Assembly (NCBI GenBank): GCA_035771175.1
Contig: CM069590.1
Location: forward strand, 57,543,683 to 57,607,682
Direction: 5' to 3'
From: Paratinospora sagittata
Lineage: Eukaryota > Streptophyta > Magnoliopsida > Ranunculales > Menispermaceae
Length of the DNA: 64,000 nt
Part shown: positions 10,385 through 23,108 of the stretch, piece by piece
Layout of the letters: each line of letters begins with the position of its first letter
Numbering within the stretch: position 1 is the first letter of the stretch
Notes under the pieces: model-generated
The model's input: the letters and a program-made list of their open reading frames with translations, nothing else
What the model was told of the DNA's origin: nothing
Database searches by the model: none
Program-made: the position numbers and the translations under genes

Positions 10385-13300
10385 AATTATTTGCTAATTA
10401 TTTTAAAGATAATCCCAGGTTTCATATTCCGTATGGGATGAATAATCTCAGGTGATTTGGGGAGAGCGAGTTTCCCGAGGCGTGGCGCACCATGCGTCAC
10501 AGGGACATGGTATTGTGGGGGAAGCGTGCTTTGGTAAAGGACCCAACCGATGATTAGGTACGCCAAACTACTTTTTTAAACCACGCACGTTTCGTGTTGC
10601 TTGTTCCTTGGTATTTGTAGGAGTAATCTTTGCAGCCGAGTGAATGAATCACATAGGCAATTGAATGCGCTCTAATGACTACTGCGAGTGGGGCTTCAAC
10701 GTGTAGACTTAGAACACATAGACTGGGAAACAATACGGTTGCCTTCTCCAGGACTCAATGCGCCTTAATTCACCAAGACCACCTCCATACGGACCATACC
10801 TCTTGGATTCCGAGCAGTACTTCAAATCTCCACAACGTAATTAATACTTATGGAAATCAAGGTATTTAAGCCTCTTGGAAGCTTTACTCAAAAGGAAATA
10901 AGATTCCAAATAAGGGGGATTTCTTGACCATCACATTAATCAATAATCTACTTTGGCTTTATAACATAAGGGAAGCTAGAACAAATTAATCTAATGCATA
11001 TAATATAAATACCCAAAGAGGCCATCTAATGAGTATAGTTGTTAAATACTCAAATTTAACATTTTTTGTTAGATAAAAATGGATATAAGAAGGGGTTTAG
11101 GTAAGGTATATAAAGATGCTTATTTTACCAAAGACCATCAATATGACTTGAACTGTTTTCTTCACCACAACTTTATAGTCTAAGCCCACCTTAATTTAAG
11201 GGCCAAAAATAACTTTCAAACATTATGATTATCTTCTATTGTTACGGGGCTAATATAGTGGTTTAAACCAATCCCACTTTAATTTCTTTGTGTATGATTA
11301 AAATTAAAATTCTAATTAATAAAATATTTAAATCACGTCCACAGTTGACGCCCACTATATTATTAGTGGAAGAGGGATATTGGTATGTTCCATCTGAAAT
11401 TAGGAGGTAAGCTGCTTACCTTGCGATTGCAACATGAGAACCGCCTAGCAGTTGACTGAAGAAGCATGCATGAATGAGTTTGGTGAGTACTTGAATGGGT
11501 AAATGAGCATTTATATATATACCAAGTGGGAGTGGCTGTAACACTGCGATTTGATGGCGTAAAGTGCGTTGGTTGACCAAAATAATAAACAAATCAATGC
11601 ATATCTCATTCGCCATTTCATTGATTAATTTCTGTTTTGACTTGCTTCTTTTTGGGGTTTTAATAGGTTACTATGAGCGTGACCGCTGGGTAGCAAATCA
11701 ATTGGCTAACTAGCTAGGCTAATATAATTATTAATGATTAGGTGTTGGAAACGCTTCAAATATATTCAAGGGCATAGTATTACAATTAATATTTAAGATT
11801 GGCAGGTAGTTAATTTTTATATATAAAAAATGTGAATTAATTCCACACTTGTGTTAGTATGTACCTGACTTTATTTTTTTTGTTTTCTTTGGTTTTAATT
11901 AATTAGTGTATTGTATATAACTAAGAAGAAGGAAAGTGGTATCAGATCATGAGCCCAAGCTGCGGTTGCTTGTGGTGGATTGGGTCAGCCATTTTGGGGG
12001 ATGAAGTGCACTTATAACTAACCGGATTGTTGACGTGTTAACTTTAACAACGATTCCCAGTCGTTTCCACTTTCTAACCTTTTCGGAAACGTGAAAGTGA
12101 AACGAACTCCATTACATTACATTACATTACAGGTGTGTCAAATTGCTTGCTTTTTCGTACCACATATATATACCACAATAATAACCTTTCAACGGGTGGA
12201 CCACATCTCGTTTTCAAGTTAACTCGGGAGAGTGGAGATGTTGGTGGCCACGTAATTACCACTTGCAATGCCTATCCTTGTTGCCAAACAATGATTGCCT
12301 AAAACGTATAAGGTATTTTAATTTAATTTTCATAAACGATGAGTACTAACACACATAACTTTCTCCCAATCTTAAATTTTTGGACATATTGATTTTTTTT
12401 TTTTGGTTAAAAAATAATTTTATACCTGAATTTTTTTACTGATCCTCTTGGGAAGTACCCTCCATTTGAGATAATTTTTAGTGTTATGGTATTTGGTAGA
12501 CTCAGTTTGTGTAGTTCCACCAACTGAGTTCCCTCATCATACATGTATATACATAGATATAGTTATGGAGGAAGACAGGTCTATGGTCTACGTTCTATGG
12601 CCTCTTTGGGCTTAGTAGCACTCTAAAGCTTATAGATGCCTACACAAAGCGTGGCTATGGATCCAATAGCAGACACAAAGGGCCCAATACAAAATTGAAG
12701 TTCACAACAAAAAGGAGGTAATAATCCACTGGTCGTCATGATGCAACAACTCCAGTTAAGAAGAATGGAACCTTTTAACCTCATGAATTGAGTGAAGATG
12801 CCTATATCATGTCAAGTAGGGATTAGCTTCCTAAATTATTTTGAAAAATAAGGTTTTTGTAGAACATAAAATGTTGTATGAGAAACAAATATAAGCTGAA
12901 AGCTTTCATGGGCCTCTAAATTGATGAAGATAAGCCCGCCAATGCAGCGCTATACTGCTATCGAAGAACAGTAAATATGCACACCAAATGATAACGTAAC
13001 GGACCCAACTAACTATGGCCTCAGGTGTGTTTAGGGGTTGTATTTGTGAGGTCTTGGGCTAAAAATCAGCCCATCTTTAGATTAGACTTTCACTATTCAT
13101 ATTATATGGGTCCAGCTATATTCACTCGTTTTCTTATCTGTCCACTCACTTACTTTTTTCATCTACTTAAAATTTAAAAATAATCAATTCTTCTTTTTTC
13201 ATCTGTCCAAATTTTCATTTTGTCCCTCTTATTTTCATCTTTCCCAAATCTTTTATGGTGCAACTTTCTATTTATTATTATTGTTTTAATTTTCTTTCAA

Positions 13301-14309
13301 AAAAATAAAAATAAAAATTATTGTTATTTTTTTTGAAACGACAGTTTTTTCATTTAGGGTTCATTTGAGGCTAGAAATTTTATTATTGTTTGTGATTGTA
13401 CAAGAGGAAATGCATTTTTATATCATGTGCAAAATGTCATGTATATATATGTGTGCATATGGATCTTAATTAGTATTTAGTAACGATATTGTCTTTAAAT
13501 TAATTACATTTAGAGTTAGGTTTTAATATATTTCACTTTAAAAGGCTTTAATTGTGATAAAAATAAAATTTTATCTTATATTTCATGTGACGAAATATGA
13601 AACAGACTACTTAATTTTATGTATATATATATATATATGTAGATCTCAAATCTCACGAGTGTGTTGCAAAAGCAATGGCTATCTTTAGCATGCCCAAGTA
13701 GAAGCAGCATGAGCATGTGGTCGAGTGAGCGGATAAAATACGGAACCTGTCACAAGCCAACACTGATAGGACAGCGCAAGTACTTTGAGGTTGGTCTTAA
13801 CCTAAAGGAAAAAGTGAATCTCCTAGGTGCGCTCAAGATTGCAGGTGAGTATACCAATATAATAAGAATACATAAAAGTTTTCGAGATTTTACAACATAC
13901 ATGACGTATCGGAGGCCATTCGAAAGACAATAGGGTATGCACCAGGCATATTTTCTACCGAAGACAAGGCAAGCAAACAGTCTATTACACCTGATTTACT
14001 TGTGCCCCAATTGGGAGGGGACTACATTTGTTGAGTGCCTGGGAATGAGACCCATAAATTGCAAGCCGTCCACTAAGTTCCCAACATTTTAGACACTAAT
14101 GCCAATTGCCCTTACTAATATGATGTTGATGCTCTCTATTATTCTATAACTATTATAAAAAGAGAAATGTTAGATAGACGGAAAAGAAGACATCAAATCA
14201 CATTATTTTTATGTGAAAACACCCTCGTCAGATAGTCAATGCTCTATGATATATGTACTAGTTTAAGGCTATCTAATGGTTAAATTTTGTAATTTAAATG
14301 TCATTAGTG
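10385..14309. other. Intergenic, no gene recognised
   Basis: About 3.9 kb without a convincing gene. It holds a short (CATTA)n repeat at 12,111-12,131 and a (TA)n run near 13,624-13,638. Small open frames at 10,675-10,869 and 13,661-13,933 show no recognisable motif or codon bias. The 13,730-13,850 part is less AT-rich than its surroundings and might be an old gene or TE fragment, but I cannot assign it. Confidence 0.5.
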
Positions 14310-15230
14310 GGCTTTTAGTAAAGTTTGTAAATAACTTCCACTCTATCCAATGATGATCATGTGAGGGAGCATTAAATGAAGCAAGATATTTTTATATTCT
14401 ATTTTCTTAATTTTATTCTTAAATTATATTTTTATACCCTATTTTTATATCTTCATAAATTTTATACTTTAATTAAAAATTATATTCTTAATTTAATTAA
14501 TTTAATAAAAAAAAGTAAAAGTAAATTTAGTTTAATGATAAGCAAAAAATAAAATTAAAAATATTTTTATTTTTAATTTTTTTAATTTTATTTTAAAGTT
14601 GTATTTACATAAAATATCTAGAATCGTGTGGGTTACAAACGTAAACATTATAAAATTAAAATTATGTATTTAAATTTTGAGTTTAAATAATATGACTTAA
14701 ATTTAGGAAAGATGAAAAGAAAGTCACTAATGACTTAATGAGTATGCAAATAATATAATTAATTTTTATTTAACTAAAACAAAAGTGATAAATGGATCTA
14801 TATGGCTCATGAGTTTTAAGAATGGGTCTTGCCCTTTTCTTTAAAGTATTTATATTAAAATAAAAAATAATGGTTAAAAATCATAGAGAATTCATGAGAT
14901 ATATGAATCCATTTATCACTTTAATTATATTATAATATACTTATTTTATTTGTAATTCTTAAAATTATAATTAATTATTTTTTTTGCATACCCGTTAAGT
15001 TAACGTCTTTCTTTTCATGTATCCTAAATTTAAGTCGTATAATGGAGATTCTTAATTTAAATGCATGACTTTAATTTTATAATGTTTATTTAGCTTTAAA
15101 TATATATATATATATATATAAATCATTTAATTTGCTGCATAAAAGTAACCCACTGCACCTTTTACCTTGCTTCTGGACAAAATATCATTAGATGGTGTTC
15201 AAGCTAGCTAAAAACTTTACAAAAAGCTCT
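14310..15230. repeat. Long imperfect inverted repeat (foldback/MITE-like)
   Basis: The arms pair over most of their length around a centre near 14,820-14,885. Perfect paired blocks are: TAAACATTATAAAATTAAA (14642-14660 with 15070-15088), GACTTAAATTTAGGA (14694-14708 with 15022-15036), ATGAAAAGAAAG (14712-14723 with 15007-15018) and AAAGTGATAAATGGAT (14782-14797 with 14907-14922). Weaker pairing near 14,313-14,330 and 15,205-15,226 (TTTTAGTAAAGTTT versus TTTTTGTAAAGTTT) suggests the true ends. The left arm carries an extra AT-rich segment. It has no coding capacity. Either one foldback element or two head-to-head copies could explain it. Confidence 0.8.
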
Positions 15231-16487
15231 TTAACTTTATTTAAAATAAAAAAAAGCAGTCACTGAATAAGACGTGGGTGTTTTTACATTAGAATTGTGT
15301 GATATCGTGTGTACTTTTCTGTCTATCTATCATTTCTCTATAATTGAGGTCAAATTGGAAGACGAAATCAGGAAAAGATACAATTTCATGAGCAGTATTA
15401 AATGCAGTAGCATCCAAAATGGCTCGCTAATTTTAATATCGTGCACCTCTAAACTATTTGTTTATATTTATTAAATTATTTAATATATATATTAAAATTT
15501 ATAATATATATATATATATATATAATAAATATAAAACTATAGTTTTATAATTAAAATAGTGTTTTTTACATATATATTTTTATTTTTCTCCTTTTTCTTT
15601 AATTTTAAAAGAGATTGCATAAGTTCAAAAGTTGAGTACTTGTGGAATATTGTGAATTAATCATCCTTTCCCATAAGTCGATGATTTTAAAATTGTACTT
15701 TATAAAAATGATTTTTAACATTATTTGATTCACTTAAAAAATATTTTGATCATTTTATACAGGGATACTCTTTTAAGAAAGGCCTATGATGAAAGTTAGA
15801 AAGTCACTATTAACATTTTTCTCGTTTATAAGCTAGGGCCGCATGATCCAATAAAATTCACCAAAACACAAAATAATTAATATGTTATCTTGGTATAAAA
15901 GTAATTGGTGTCAGATGCCTCATCGATTGCTTTTGCTTTAGAAATTATTTTTATTTTAAAAGCAATTTGCAACCACTAAACAGAGAGCCAATTTGAGACA
16001 ATATCATGCTAGCTCAGCCTATGTTGAAGTCCAAAAAAGAATTTAATTAATTCAATCAGTAAATATACTTTCAAGTCATGGGGCAGCTTTCACCATTATA
16101 AATAGATAATTAAATAAATATTTATTTAAAAAAAATATTTTATTTACGTTGAGTGCTCACATTATTTTACGACGCTCACATTCAGCTTTTTAATTTTTTT
16201 TAAGAATAAATATGTATTGCATAATATCTTTAACATCTAAAAAATACTAAAATAATATTTGAATAAGAACTCAAAAATAGTTTTCTTTATTTTTACTTTC
16301 TTATGAAAAAAATTTAAAAAATAGTTTTTAAAAATTACTTTACCAAATATATATTTTTTTATTTTTTTATTCTAAAAATTATTTTTAAATTATAATCCAA
16401 ACACAGATTAAGTATGATCGTCAGAAAATAATATATAACATTGATATCTTGCGTATCTTTAGTATTACTTCTTTTTGATATTTTGGT
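15231..16487. other. AT-rich intergenic, no gene seen
   Basis: Very AT-rich DNA with a (TA)n microsatellite near 15,500-15,525 and many T/A tracts. No coding frame or RNA gene was recognised up to the copia insertion. Confidence 0.6.
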
Positions 16488-16912
16488 TGTGGGAACCACT
16501 CATATGTGGCAGACAAGAAAGAGGCGTGGCAGACAAAAAAAAAGAGGCGGCGAAAGGAAACCGCGTACCGAAAGGAAAAGTGGCGCCTAATGCGGCCACC
16601 GCGTGCCGAAAGGGTTATTATAATAATATTAAATATATATTATATTTAATATTTATAATTACGAAAATATTCCTAAATACTCCTATAAATAGAGCTTAAC
16701 TTAATTCTTCAAATTCATTCCTTAGAGTCATAGAGTTCTATTCTGAGAGATCTATTTAAGATATCCAATCTGTAAGATTTACCTAAGGGTGTCGTTTGTA
16801 ATCTCTGATAATACAAGTTTGCTGTCTCCCGTGGACGTAGACAATTTGCCGAACCACGTTATATTTGTTGTTTTATTTTTTCTTTCATACTTTACCACAA
16901 TTCCGCACAAGA
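16488..16912 (+). repeat. 5' LTR of the copia element
   Basis: Begins TGTGGGAACC and ends around CCGCACAAGA, aligned with the 3' LTR end. A TATA box (TATAAATAG, 16684-16692) follows an AT-rich palindromic segment (ATTAAATATATATTATATTT). GC-rich text upstream (GTGGCGCC, GCGGCCACCGCG) is the likely U3 region. Confidence 0.9.
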
Positions 16913-16915
16913 AAT

Positions 16916-16928
16916 TGGTATCAGAGCC
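16916..16928 (+). other. Primer-binding site (initiator tRNA-Met type)
   Basis: TGGTATCAGAGCC directly after the 5' LTR is complementary to the 3' end of initiator methionine tRNA, the usual first-strand primer of plant copia elements. Confidence 0.9.
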
Positions 16929-17147
16929 AAGGTGAAGCTTTAGAAGAAAAAACGGACACGGTCAAATTTTTCGAGACTGCGTCAAAATTTTGAGATTCTG
17001 TAAATGTGATCGTAACTGTTTTCTGATCACCCGTGGAGGTAGCTCTTGTTCCCAGGAGTCCAACGCAATCAACGGCGAGAAAAACGGACAAGAAACGAGT
17101 TCCCAAGCGCCGATTAAAGTTTGATCCATGTACAGCGTTTGCCGGCA

Positions 17148-17460
17148 CTGTTCATCCACGGTCCAGCCCACAAAGTCCGAACTGTTCATCCGCGGTCCAG
17201 ACCACACAGTTCGCACTGTTCCTCTGCGGTACAACCCACACAAGCCCAGCCCACACACTCTACAGCGGTCCAACACTATTCATCCACGGTCCAGCCCACT
17301 AAGTCCGCACTGTTCATCCACGGTCCAGCCCACTCGAGCGGTACTGTTCATCACATGTCCAGCCCACTAAGTCCGCCATGTTCATCCGTGGTCCAGCCCA
17401 CTCGAGGGGTACTGTTAATCACCTTTCCAGCCCACTAAGTCCGCCACTGTTCATTTCGGT
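17148..17460 (+). repeat. 34-bp tandem repeats in the copia leader
   Basis: About nine imperfect units begin CTGTTCATCC and contain GGTCCAGCCCAC. Most are 34 bp; one is about 60 bp (17216-17275) and rearranged. Alternating unit types end in AAGTCCGC or CGAGCGGTA, pointing to a 68-bp higher-order period in the second half. They lie between the primer-binding site and gag. A 34-bp period is not a multiple of three, so the array is not a coding repeat. Confidence 0.88.
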
Positions 17461-17702
17461 TGACCAACCATTTCCGGCTCATTTTTCGTCTAATTTTAGC
17501 AAAGTCAGACTCGTTTCCACCATTTTCGACAGTTCCGGACGCAACCGTGCAATCAGTTTCTGCAGATTCAGCTCCTAAGTTATTAATATAGCTTAGTTGG
17601 AGTTGTTTATCATTTTTTCAGCACTTTTCGGCGTCATACATATTTTCGGTCTTAATGGCGGAGGAAATCCCAACCACAAGCAGGCCTTAGCAAAGAAGTT
17701 CG

Positions 17703-20700
17703 ATGTCCAATGCAAAGTTCGAGGTGGAGAAATTCAACGGCACCAACAACTTTGGCATGTGGTAATGCGAAGTTCAAGATCTATTATTCCGGGAAGGATC
17801 ACATATTGCCTTGGAAACCAAGCCCAAGGAGATGTCCGATAATGATTGGAATTTTGTAAATCGTCAAGCTTGTGGAACAATCAGACTCTGCTTGGCAAAA
17901 GATCAGAAGTACTTTGTCATGAAAGAGACTATGACAACAAGTCTCTAGAAGAAACTGGAGGACAAGTAAATGACAAAAAACATATAGAACTGACTCTACC
18001 TGAAGAAGAAGCTCTTTCGTTTTCAGTACAAGCAAGGTACTCCCATGATTGAACATCTTGATAATTTCAACAAGATTCTAGTTGATCTACTAAATCTTGA
18101 TGTTGAACCTCTTGATGAGGATAAGACACTATTGTTGTTAAACTCTTTGCCTGAAAGTTATGAACATTTAACAACAACTTTGCTATACGGTAAAGATGAG
18201 GTTAAATTCAGTGATGTTTCAAATGCTTTGGTGAACAACGAGTATCGAAGGAAGGACCAACGCGATAACAAGGAAGCGTCACCAGCAGCCTTGACGGTAT
18301 CCAGAGGCAGGGCTAACAACAGATCTGATAGATCCAGTGGGCGAGGTCGATCTCGCTCAAAGTCAAAAGGACCTTCATCACGTCAACGTCTTGCAAAAAA
18401 TGAATGTGCCTATTGTCACCAAATGGGGCACTGGAAGAAAGATTGTCCAAATAAGGGCAAGACAGATGCAAATGTGGCACAGAAGGCTGAAGAAGATTCT
18501 GCATTCTCCGTTTCATCTATAGACAATCAGTCTGATAGATGGATATTAGATTCCGGATGTTCCTATCATATGTGTCCGAATCGACATTGGTTCTCTAAAT
18601 TGGAAGAGTTCGATGGAGGAGTCGTGCTCATGGGCAACAACAATACCTGCCAAACAAAGGGTATTGGAACTATACGCCTAAAGATGCATGATGGTACAAC
18701 AAGACGGCTCACGGACGTCAGATATGTCCCAGATCTGAAAAAAAATCTGATATCCTTAGGAGTCCTTGATTCCAGCGGTTACAAGGTAATCATTGAAGGT
18801 GGAGTTCTGAAGGTTGTACGTGGTGCACTCTTGGCCATGAAGGGTACTCAGAAATGAAATCTCTATTTCCTTGACGGACACACAGTAATCGGAAGTGTCT
18901 CAGCTTGCACCAGTTCTAATGATGTTTCATCGGACACTTCCCGACTTTGGCACATGCGGCTCGGACATGTTGGAGAGAAGGCTCTTCAAACCTTGATAAA
19001 GCAAGGTTCTCTGAAAGGTGCAAAGACCGGGAAACTTGACTTCTGCGAGCATTGTATCTTAGGCAAGCAGACGAGAGTCAAGTTTGGCACTGCAATCCAC
19101 CGCACAAGAGGAACATTGGATTATGTTCATACCGACGTTTGGGAACCCTCACAAAATGCTTTATTGGGAGGAAAATGTTGGTTTGTTACTTTCATTGATG
19201 ATTTCTCACGCTATGTTTGGGTTTATACCATGAAGCATAAAGATGAAGTGTTAGATATCTTTCTTAAATAGAAGAAAATGGTAGAAACCCAAACGGGAAG
19301 GAAGATTAAGAGGCTCAGATCTAATAATGGAGGAGAATACAAGTCAGACCCATTTTAGAAATTTTGTGAGAATGAAGGGATAGTCAGACATTTCACAGTC
19401 CCAGGCACACCACAACAAAATGGTGTTGCTGAACACATGAATCGTACTTTGGTAGATAAAGTTCGCTGCATGTTATCTCATTCTGAACTGAGCATGGCAT
19501 TTTGGGCTGAAGCTTTGTCATATGCCTCTCATATCATCAATAGATTTCCTGCAACAGCACTAGATGGCAAAACTCACAAGGAAGTATGGTATGGACATCC
19601 TGTTTCAGATTATGATTCTCTGCGCATTTTTGGATGCACTGTATATTTCCATCTGAAAGAATCCAAACTGGATCCTAGGTCCAAGAAAGCGATTTTCATG
19701 GGCTTTAGTGAAGGAGTTAAGGCTTTCCGAACCCTGAGACAAAGACGATTGTAAAAAGTCGAGATGTAACTTTTGATGAATCTGTTATGTTAAAGCATAC
19801 AGTTTCTGATAAAGAAAATCGAGATCCAAATTTGCCTCAGCAGGTAGAGTTAGATATTCCAGTAACTCCTGGCAAGTCAGCAGAGATATCCAACCATCCT
19901 GAAGAAGACGAAGAGGAAATCTCAGTTGAGGTGAAGGCTCCAGGACCAGACATCAGTCAAGAACCAGAATCAATTGCCACCAGTCGACCACGAAGAGAAA
20001 TTCGCAAACCTGCTCGGTACACTGACATGGTTGCATATGCATTTCCAGTCATTGGAGATGATATTCCATACAATTACAAAGATGTTATTCAGAGTATGAA
20101 AAATGATAAGTGAAAAAATGCAATGAATGAGGAGATGAAATCACTCCATCAGAATTAGACTTGGAAGTTGGTTCCACTTCTGAAAGGAAAAAAACCAATT
20201 GGCTGCAAATGGGTTTTCGCTAAGAAGGAAGGCTCACCCAGCACCGATGGTATCCGATACAAAGCCAGACTGGTAGCAAAAGGCTACGCTCAGAGGGAAG
20301 GAATTGACTACAATGAGGTATTCTCACCTGTTGTTAAGCATTCGTCAATTCGAATATTATTGGCTTTGGTTGCACAGTTTGATCTCGAGTTAGCCCAACT
20401 CGATGTCAAAACTGCTTTTCTGCATGGTAATTTGGACGAGGAGATATATATGTCTCAACCAGATGGATTCAAAGTACCAGGAAGAGAGAATTGGGCTTGC
20501 AAATTAAGCAAGTCATTGTATGGCCTGAAGCAGTCACCTAGACAATGGTACAAGTGATTTGACAGCTTCATCCAAGGGCAGAGATATACCCGGAGTCAAT
20601 TTGATCATTGTGTCTACTATCGCAAACTTCAAGATGGTACATTTATCTACTTGCTTTTATATGTAGATGATATGTTAATCGCATCTAAAAGCAAGGTGGA

Positions 20701-21646
20701 GATCAACAAGCTGAAGGCTCAATTGAGCTCAGAGTTTGAAATGAAGGATCTTGGAGATGCCAGAAAAATTCTCGGGATGGAGATAACTCGAGACAGGGCC
20801 AAAGGCACAATCTGTTTGACTCAGTCTCAGTATTTGAAGAAAGTTCTTCAAACTTTTGGCATTGACAATGACACAAAACTTGTGAGCACACCATTGGCAC
20901 CACATTTCAAGCTAAGTACATCAATGTCACCAAATTCTGAGGATCAGAAGAAGCAAATGGAGAACATTTCATATGCAAATGTAGTTGGTGCCTTGATGTA
21001 TGCTATGGTGTGTACCAGACCTGACATTTCACATGCTGTAAGTATGGTAAGTCGTTACATGCACAACCCCGGTAAAGGCCACTGGCAAGCAGTGAAGTGG
21101 ATTCTACGGTATATTCATGGTACTGTGGATATTGGTTTAAAGTTCGAGAGAGATTCGAAGAGTTGTAAGCATCTAGTCGGATATGTGGATTCGGGCTATG
21201 CTGGAGATCTTGACAAGCGCAGATCTACTACTGGTTATGTTTTCACTATGGCAGGAGGACCAGTGAGTTGGAGATCAACACTACGGTCAACAGTTGCTTT
21301 GTCTACTACAGAGGCAGAGTACATGGCAGTAACAGAAGCTTTCAAGGAAGCAATCTGGTTTCATGGATTGACTAAAGACTTGGAAATTATGCAGAAGAAT
21401 GTTGAAGTTTTCTGCGACAGCCAGAGTGTCATTTGTTTGGCAAAGAACCAAGTTCATCACAGTCGAACGAAGCATATTGATGTTCGTTTTCATTTTGTTC
21501 AAGAAATAGTAGAAGAAGGGAGTGTTCTTCTACAAAAGATCAAGACTGCAGATAACCCCGCAGATATGCTTACAAAGGTGGTTACAGGGATCAAGTTCCA
21601 ACATTGTTTGGACTTGATCAATATCTCACGAGCTCGGAGTGCCTAA
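17703..21646 (+). pseudogene. Broken copia gag-pol polyprotein
   Basis: Starts at an ATG reading MSNAKFEVEKFNGTNNFGMW, the common TNT1-like Gag start. Gag carries a zinc knuckle (CAYCHQMGHWKKDCP, about 18,406-18,450). The protease core reads WILDSGCSYHM (about 18,541). Integrase shows HMRLGH, CEHCILGKQ and DDFSRYVWVY. Reverse transcriptase shows LYVDDML near 20,657. RNase H shows STTEAEYMA near 21,305 and KHIDVRFHF near 21,474. Disabling changes include stops at 17763-17765, 18855-18857, 19269-19271, 19356-19358, 20111-20113, 20157-20159 and 20555-20557, plus a frameshift near 19,727. The last 331 codons (20651-21646) are still open. Confidence 0.92.
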
Positions 21647-21730
21647 GAGCACTAATGGAGGCATCAACAGTTTTTTTTAAGGAAACTTGCTATCTGTAGA
21701 GAGATTGCAGGTGTGAGCCCTGTTCCACAT

Positions 21731-21748
21731 GAGGTGGAGGTGGAGATT
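21731..21748 (+). other. Polypurine tract of the copia element
   Basis: GAGGTGGAGGTGGAGAT immediately precedes the 3' LTR, where plus-strand DNA synthesis would be primed. Confidence 0.8.
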
Positions 21749-22174
21749 TGTGGGGACTACTCACATTTGGCAGACAAGAAAGAGGCGTGGCAGACAAAGA
21801 AAAAAGAGGTGCCGAAAGGAAACCGCGCGCCAAAAGGAAAAGTGGCGCCGAATGCGGCCGCCGCGCGCCGAAGGTGTTATTATTATAATAGTAAATATAT
21901 ATTATATTTAATATTTATAATTACGAATATACCCCTGAATACTCATATAAATAAAGCTTAACTTAATTCTTCAAATTCATTCCTGAGAGTCAGAGAGTTC
22001 TATTCTGAGAGATCTATTTAAGAGATTCAATCTGTAAGATTCACCTAAGGGTGTAGTTTGTAATCTCTGATAATACAAGTTTGTTGTCTCCCGTGAACGT
22101 AGACAATTTACCGAACCACGTTATATTTGTTGTCTTATTTTTTATTTCATATTTTATCACAATTCCGCACAACA
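21749..22174 (+). repeat. 3' LTR of the copia element
   Basis: Begins TGTGGGGACT and ends CCGCACAACA. It aligns along its whole length with the 5' LTR at roughly 90 percent identity judged by eye. Its TATA-like sequence is ATATAAATAAAG. Confidence 0.9.
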
Positions 22175-22846
22175 TTGGTGTCATTTGAAAAGTCTTTAAG
22201 TGACGGGAGCTTACTGTCACTGCAAGCTAACCAAACAACTCGACCATAAACCCTTTATATCATAAATCCCAAACCATCAACATTTGTAATGGTAGCTACA
22301 GTTTGCATTCAGAATTCACACTCCAACAGTTATAATTTGTTCATAATTCATAACTTGGAGATGAGGTGGACCAATCAGTAAAATCAACTCAGTTAGCTAC
22401 TGGCTACTGGCTACGAGCACAAGTTCTGTTTTGTTCATGCTTTTACTTTCTTTCTTTTTTGACGCAATGGGCAAAAATTGGAATGAAACGTTGTCGGTTG
22501 ATCAAAAATTCAAATTGGTGCGATGCGCCCATGGAACTACCATCAATGTCCATGTTACGTGCCAGGCTTCCCGTGACTGGTGGATGCAGCAACAATGACC
22601 CCACCCCTCATATGGCGAAACTGACGGTTCTCATCTCATACGACTGGTTGCTTTAGAGCCTTTACTACTACAAAACAGTCCAACGTGAACGTCACAGAGC
22701 TCGCTACGTGGCTCAGTGAGTAACGTTTTAGAGTAAAGCCAAAGCAGACACTCCTTTGAAAAAGTAAAGTAAAGCGCAAAAGCGTCACGTCGACACTGTC
22801 TTACCATAATCCAAGGAGATAATTTCCCTCCCAATTTTCCTTTCCT

Positions 22847-22855
22847 TATATAAAG
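22847..22855 (+). promoter_or_regulatory. TATA box of the GT34 gene
   Basis: TATATAAAG lies about 254 bp before the chosen start codon of the glycosyltransferase gene. It implies transcription start near 22,880. The 22,175-22,846 stretch upstream is the presumptive promoter and shows no gene. Confidence 0.65.
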
Positions 22856-23108
22856 TTCCTACTATAGTGTCGGCATAAAAAAAATACCAGCAACACATTT
22901 CTGAACAAGCATTCAATTCAGTACAATTGCGATAATTTTCTTTCAATTCCATTCAATTCTCGTGATCCTTCCAGCTTATTTCGGTGGCAAAAATGCAAAA
23001 TCACCGCGACCCATTTAGAAATTCAGCTCTTAAGAGATAAGCTATAGGTTAGGGAATGTTCAATTCTCACTGAAGCAATTCTTCAAACAGTTGGAGTGCA
23101 CAGCAGAA

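Larger units (their letters stand above)
16488..22174 (+). mobile_element. Ty1/copia LTR retrotransposon, TNT1-like, inactivated
   Basis: A 5.7-kb element with both LTRs, a primer-binding site, gag-pol remains and a polypurine tract in the expected order. Domain order is protease, integrase, reverse transcriptase, RNase H, which defines copia. It is flanked by TTGGT on both sides (16483-16487 and 22175-22179), a 5-bp target duplication if the 3' LTR ends at 22174. The LTRs differ at roughly one base in ten by eye, mostly transitions, so the insertion is old. Several stops and a frameshift break the polyprotein. Confidence 0.93.

Noticed and set aside
12111..12131. Short (CATTA)n array considered as a CRISPR-like or regulatory repeat.
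   Set aside because: It is a simple microsatellite of about four units with no spacers; CRISPR arrays are not expected in plant nuclear DNA.
17128..17438. Several overlapping plus-strand open frames in the copia leader.
   Set aside because: They are products of the 34-bp tandem repeat, which keeps stops out of all three frames in turn; no protein resemblance.
22172..22185. A primer-binding-site-like ACATTGGTGTCA just after the 3' LTR, suggesting a tandem or recombined copia copy.
   Set aside because: The TTGGT in it is better explained as the 5-bp target duplication matching the 5' flank; the remaining similarity is short, and no second internal region follows.
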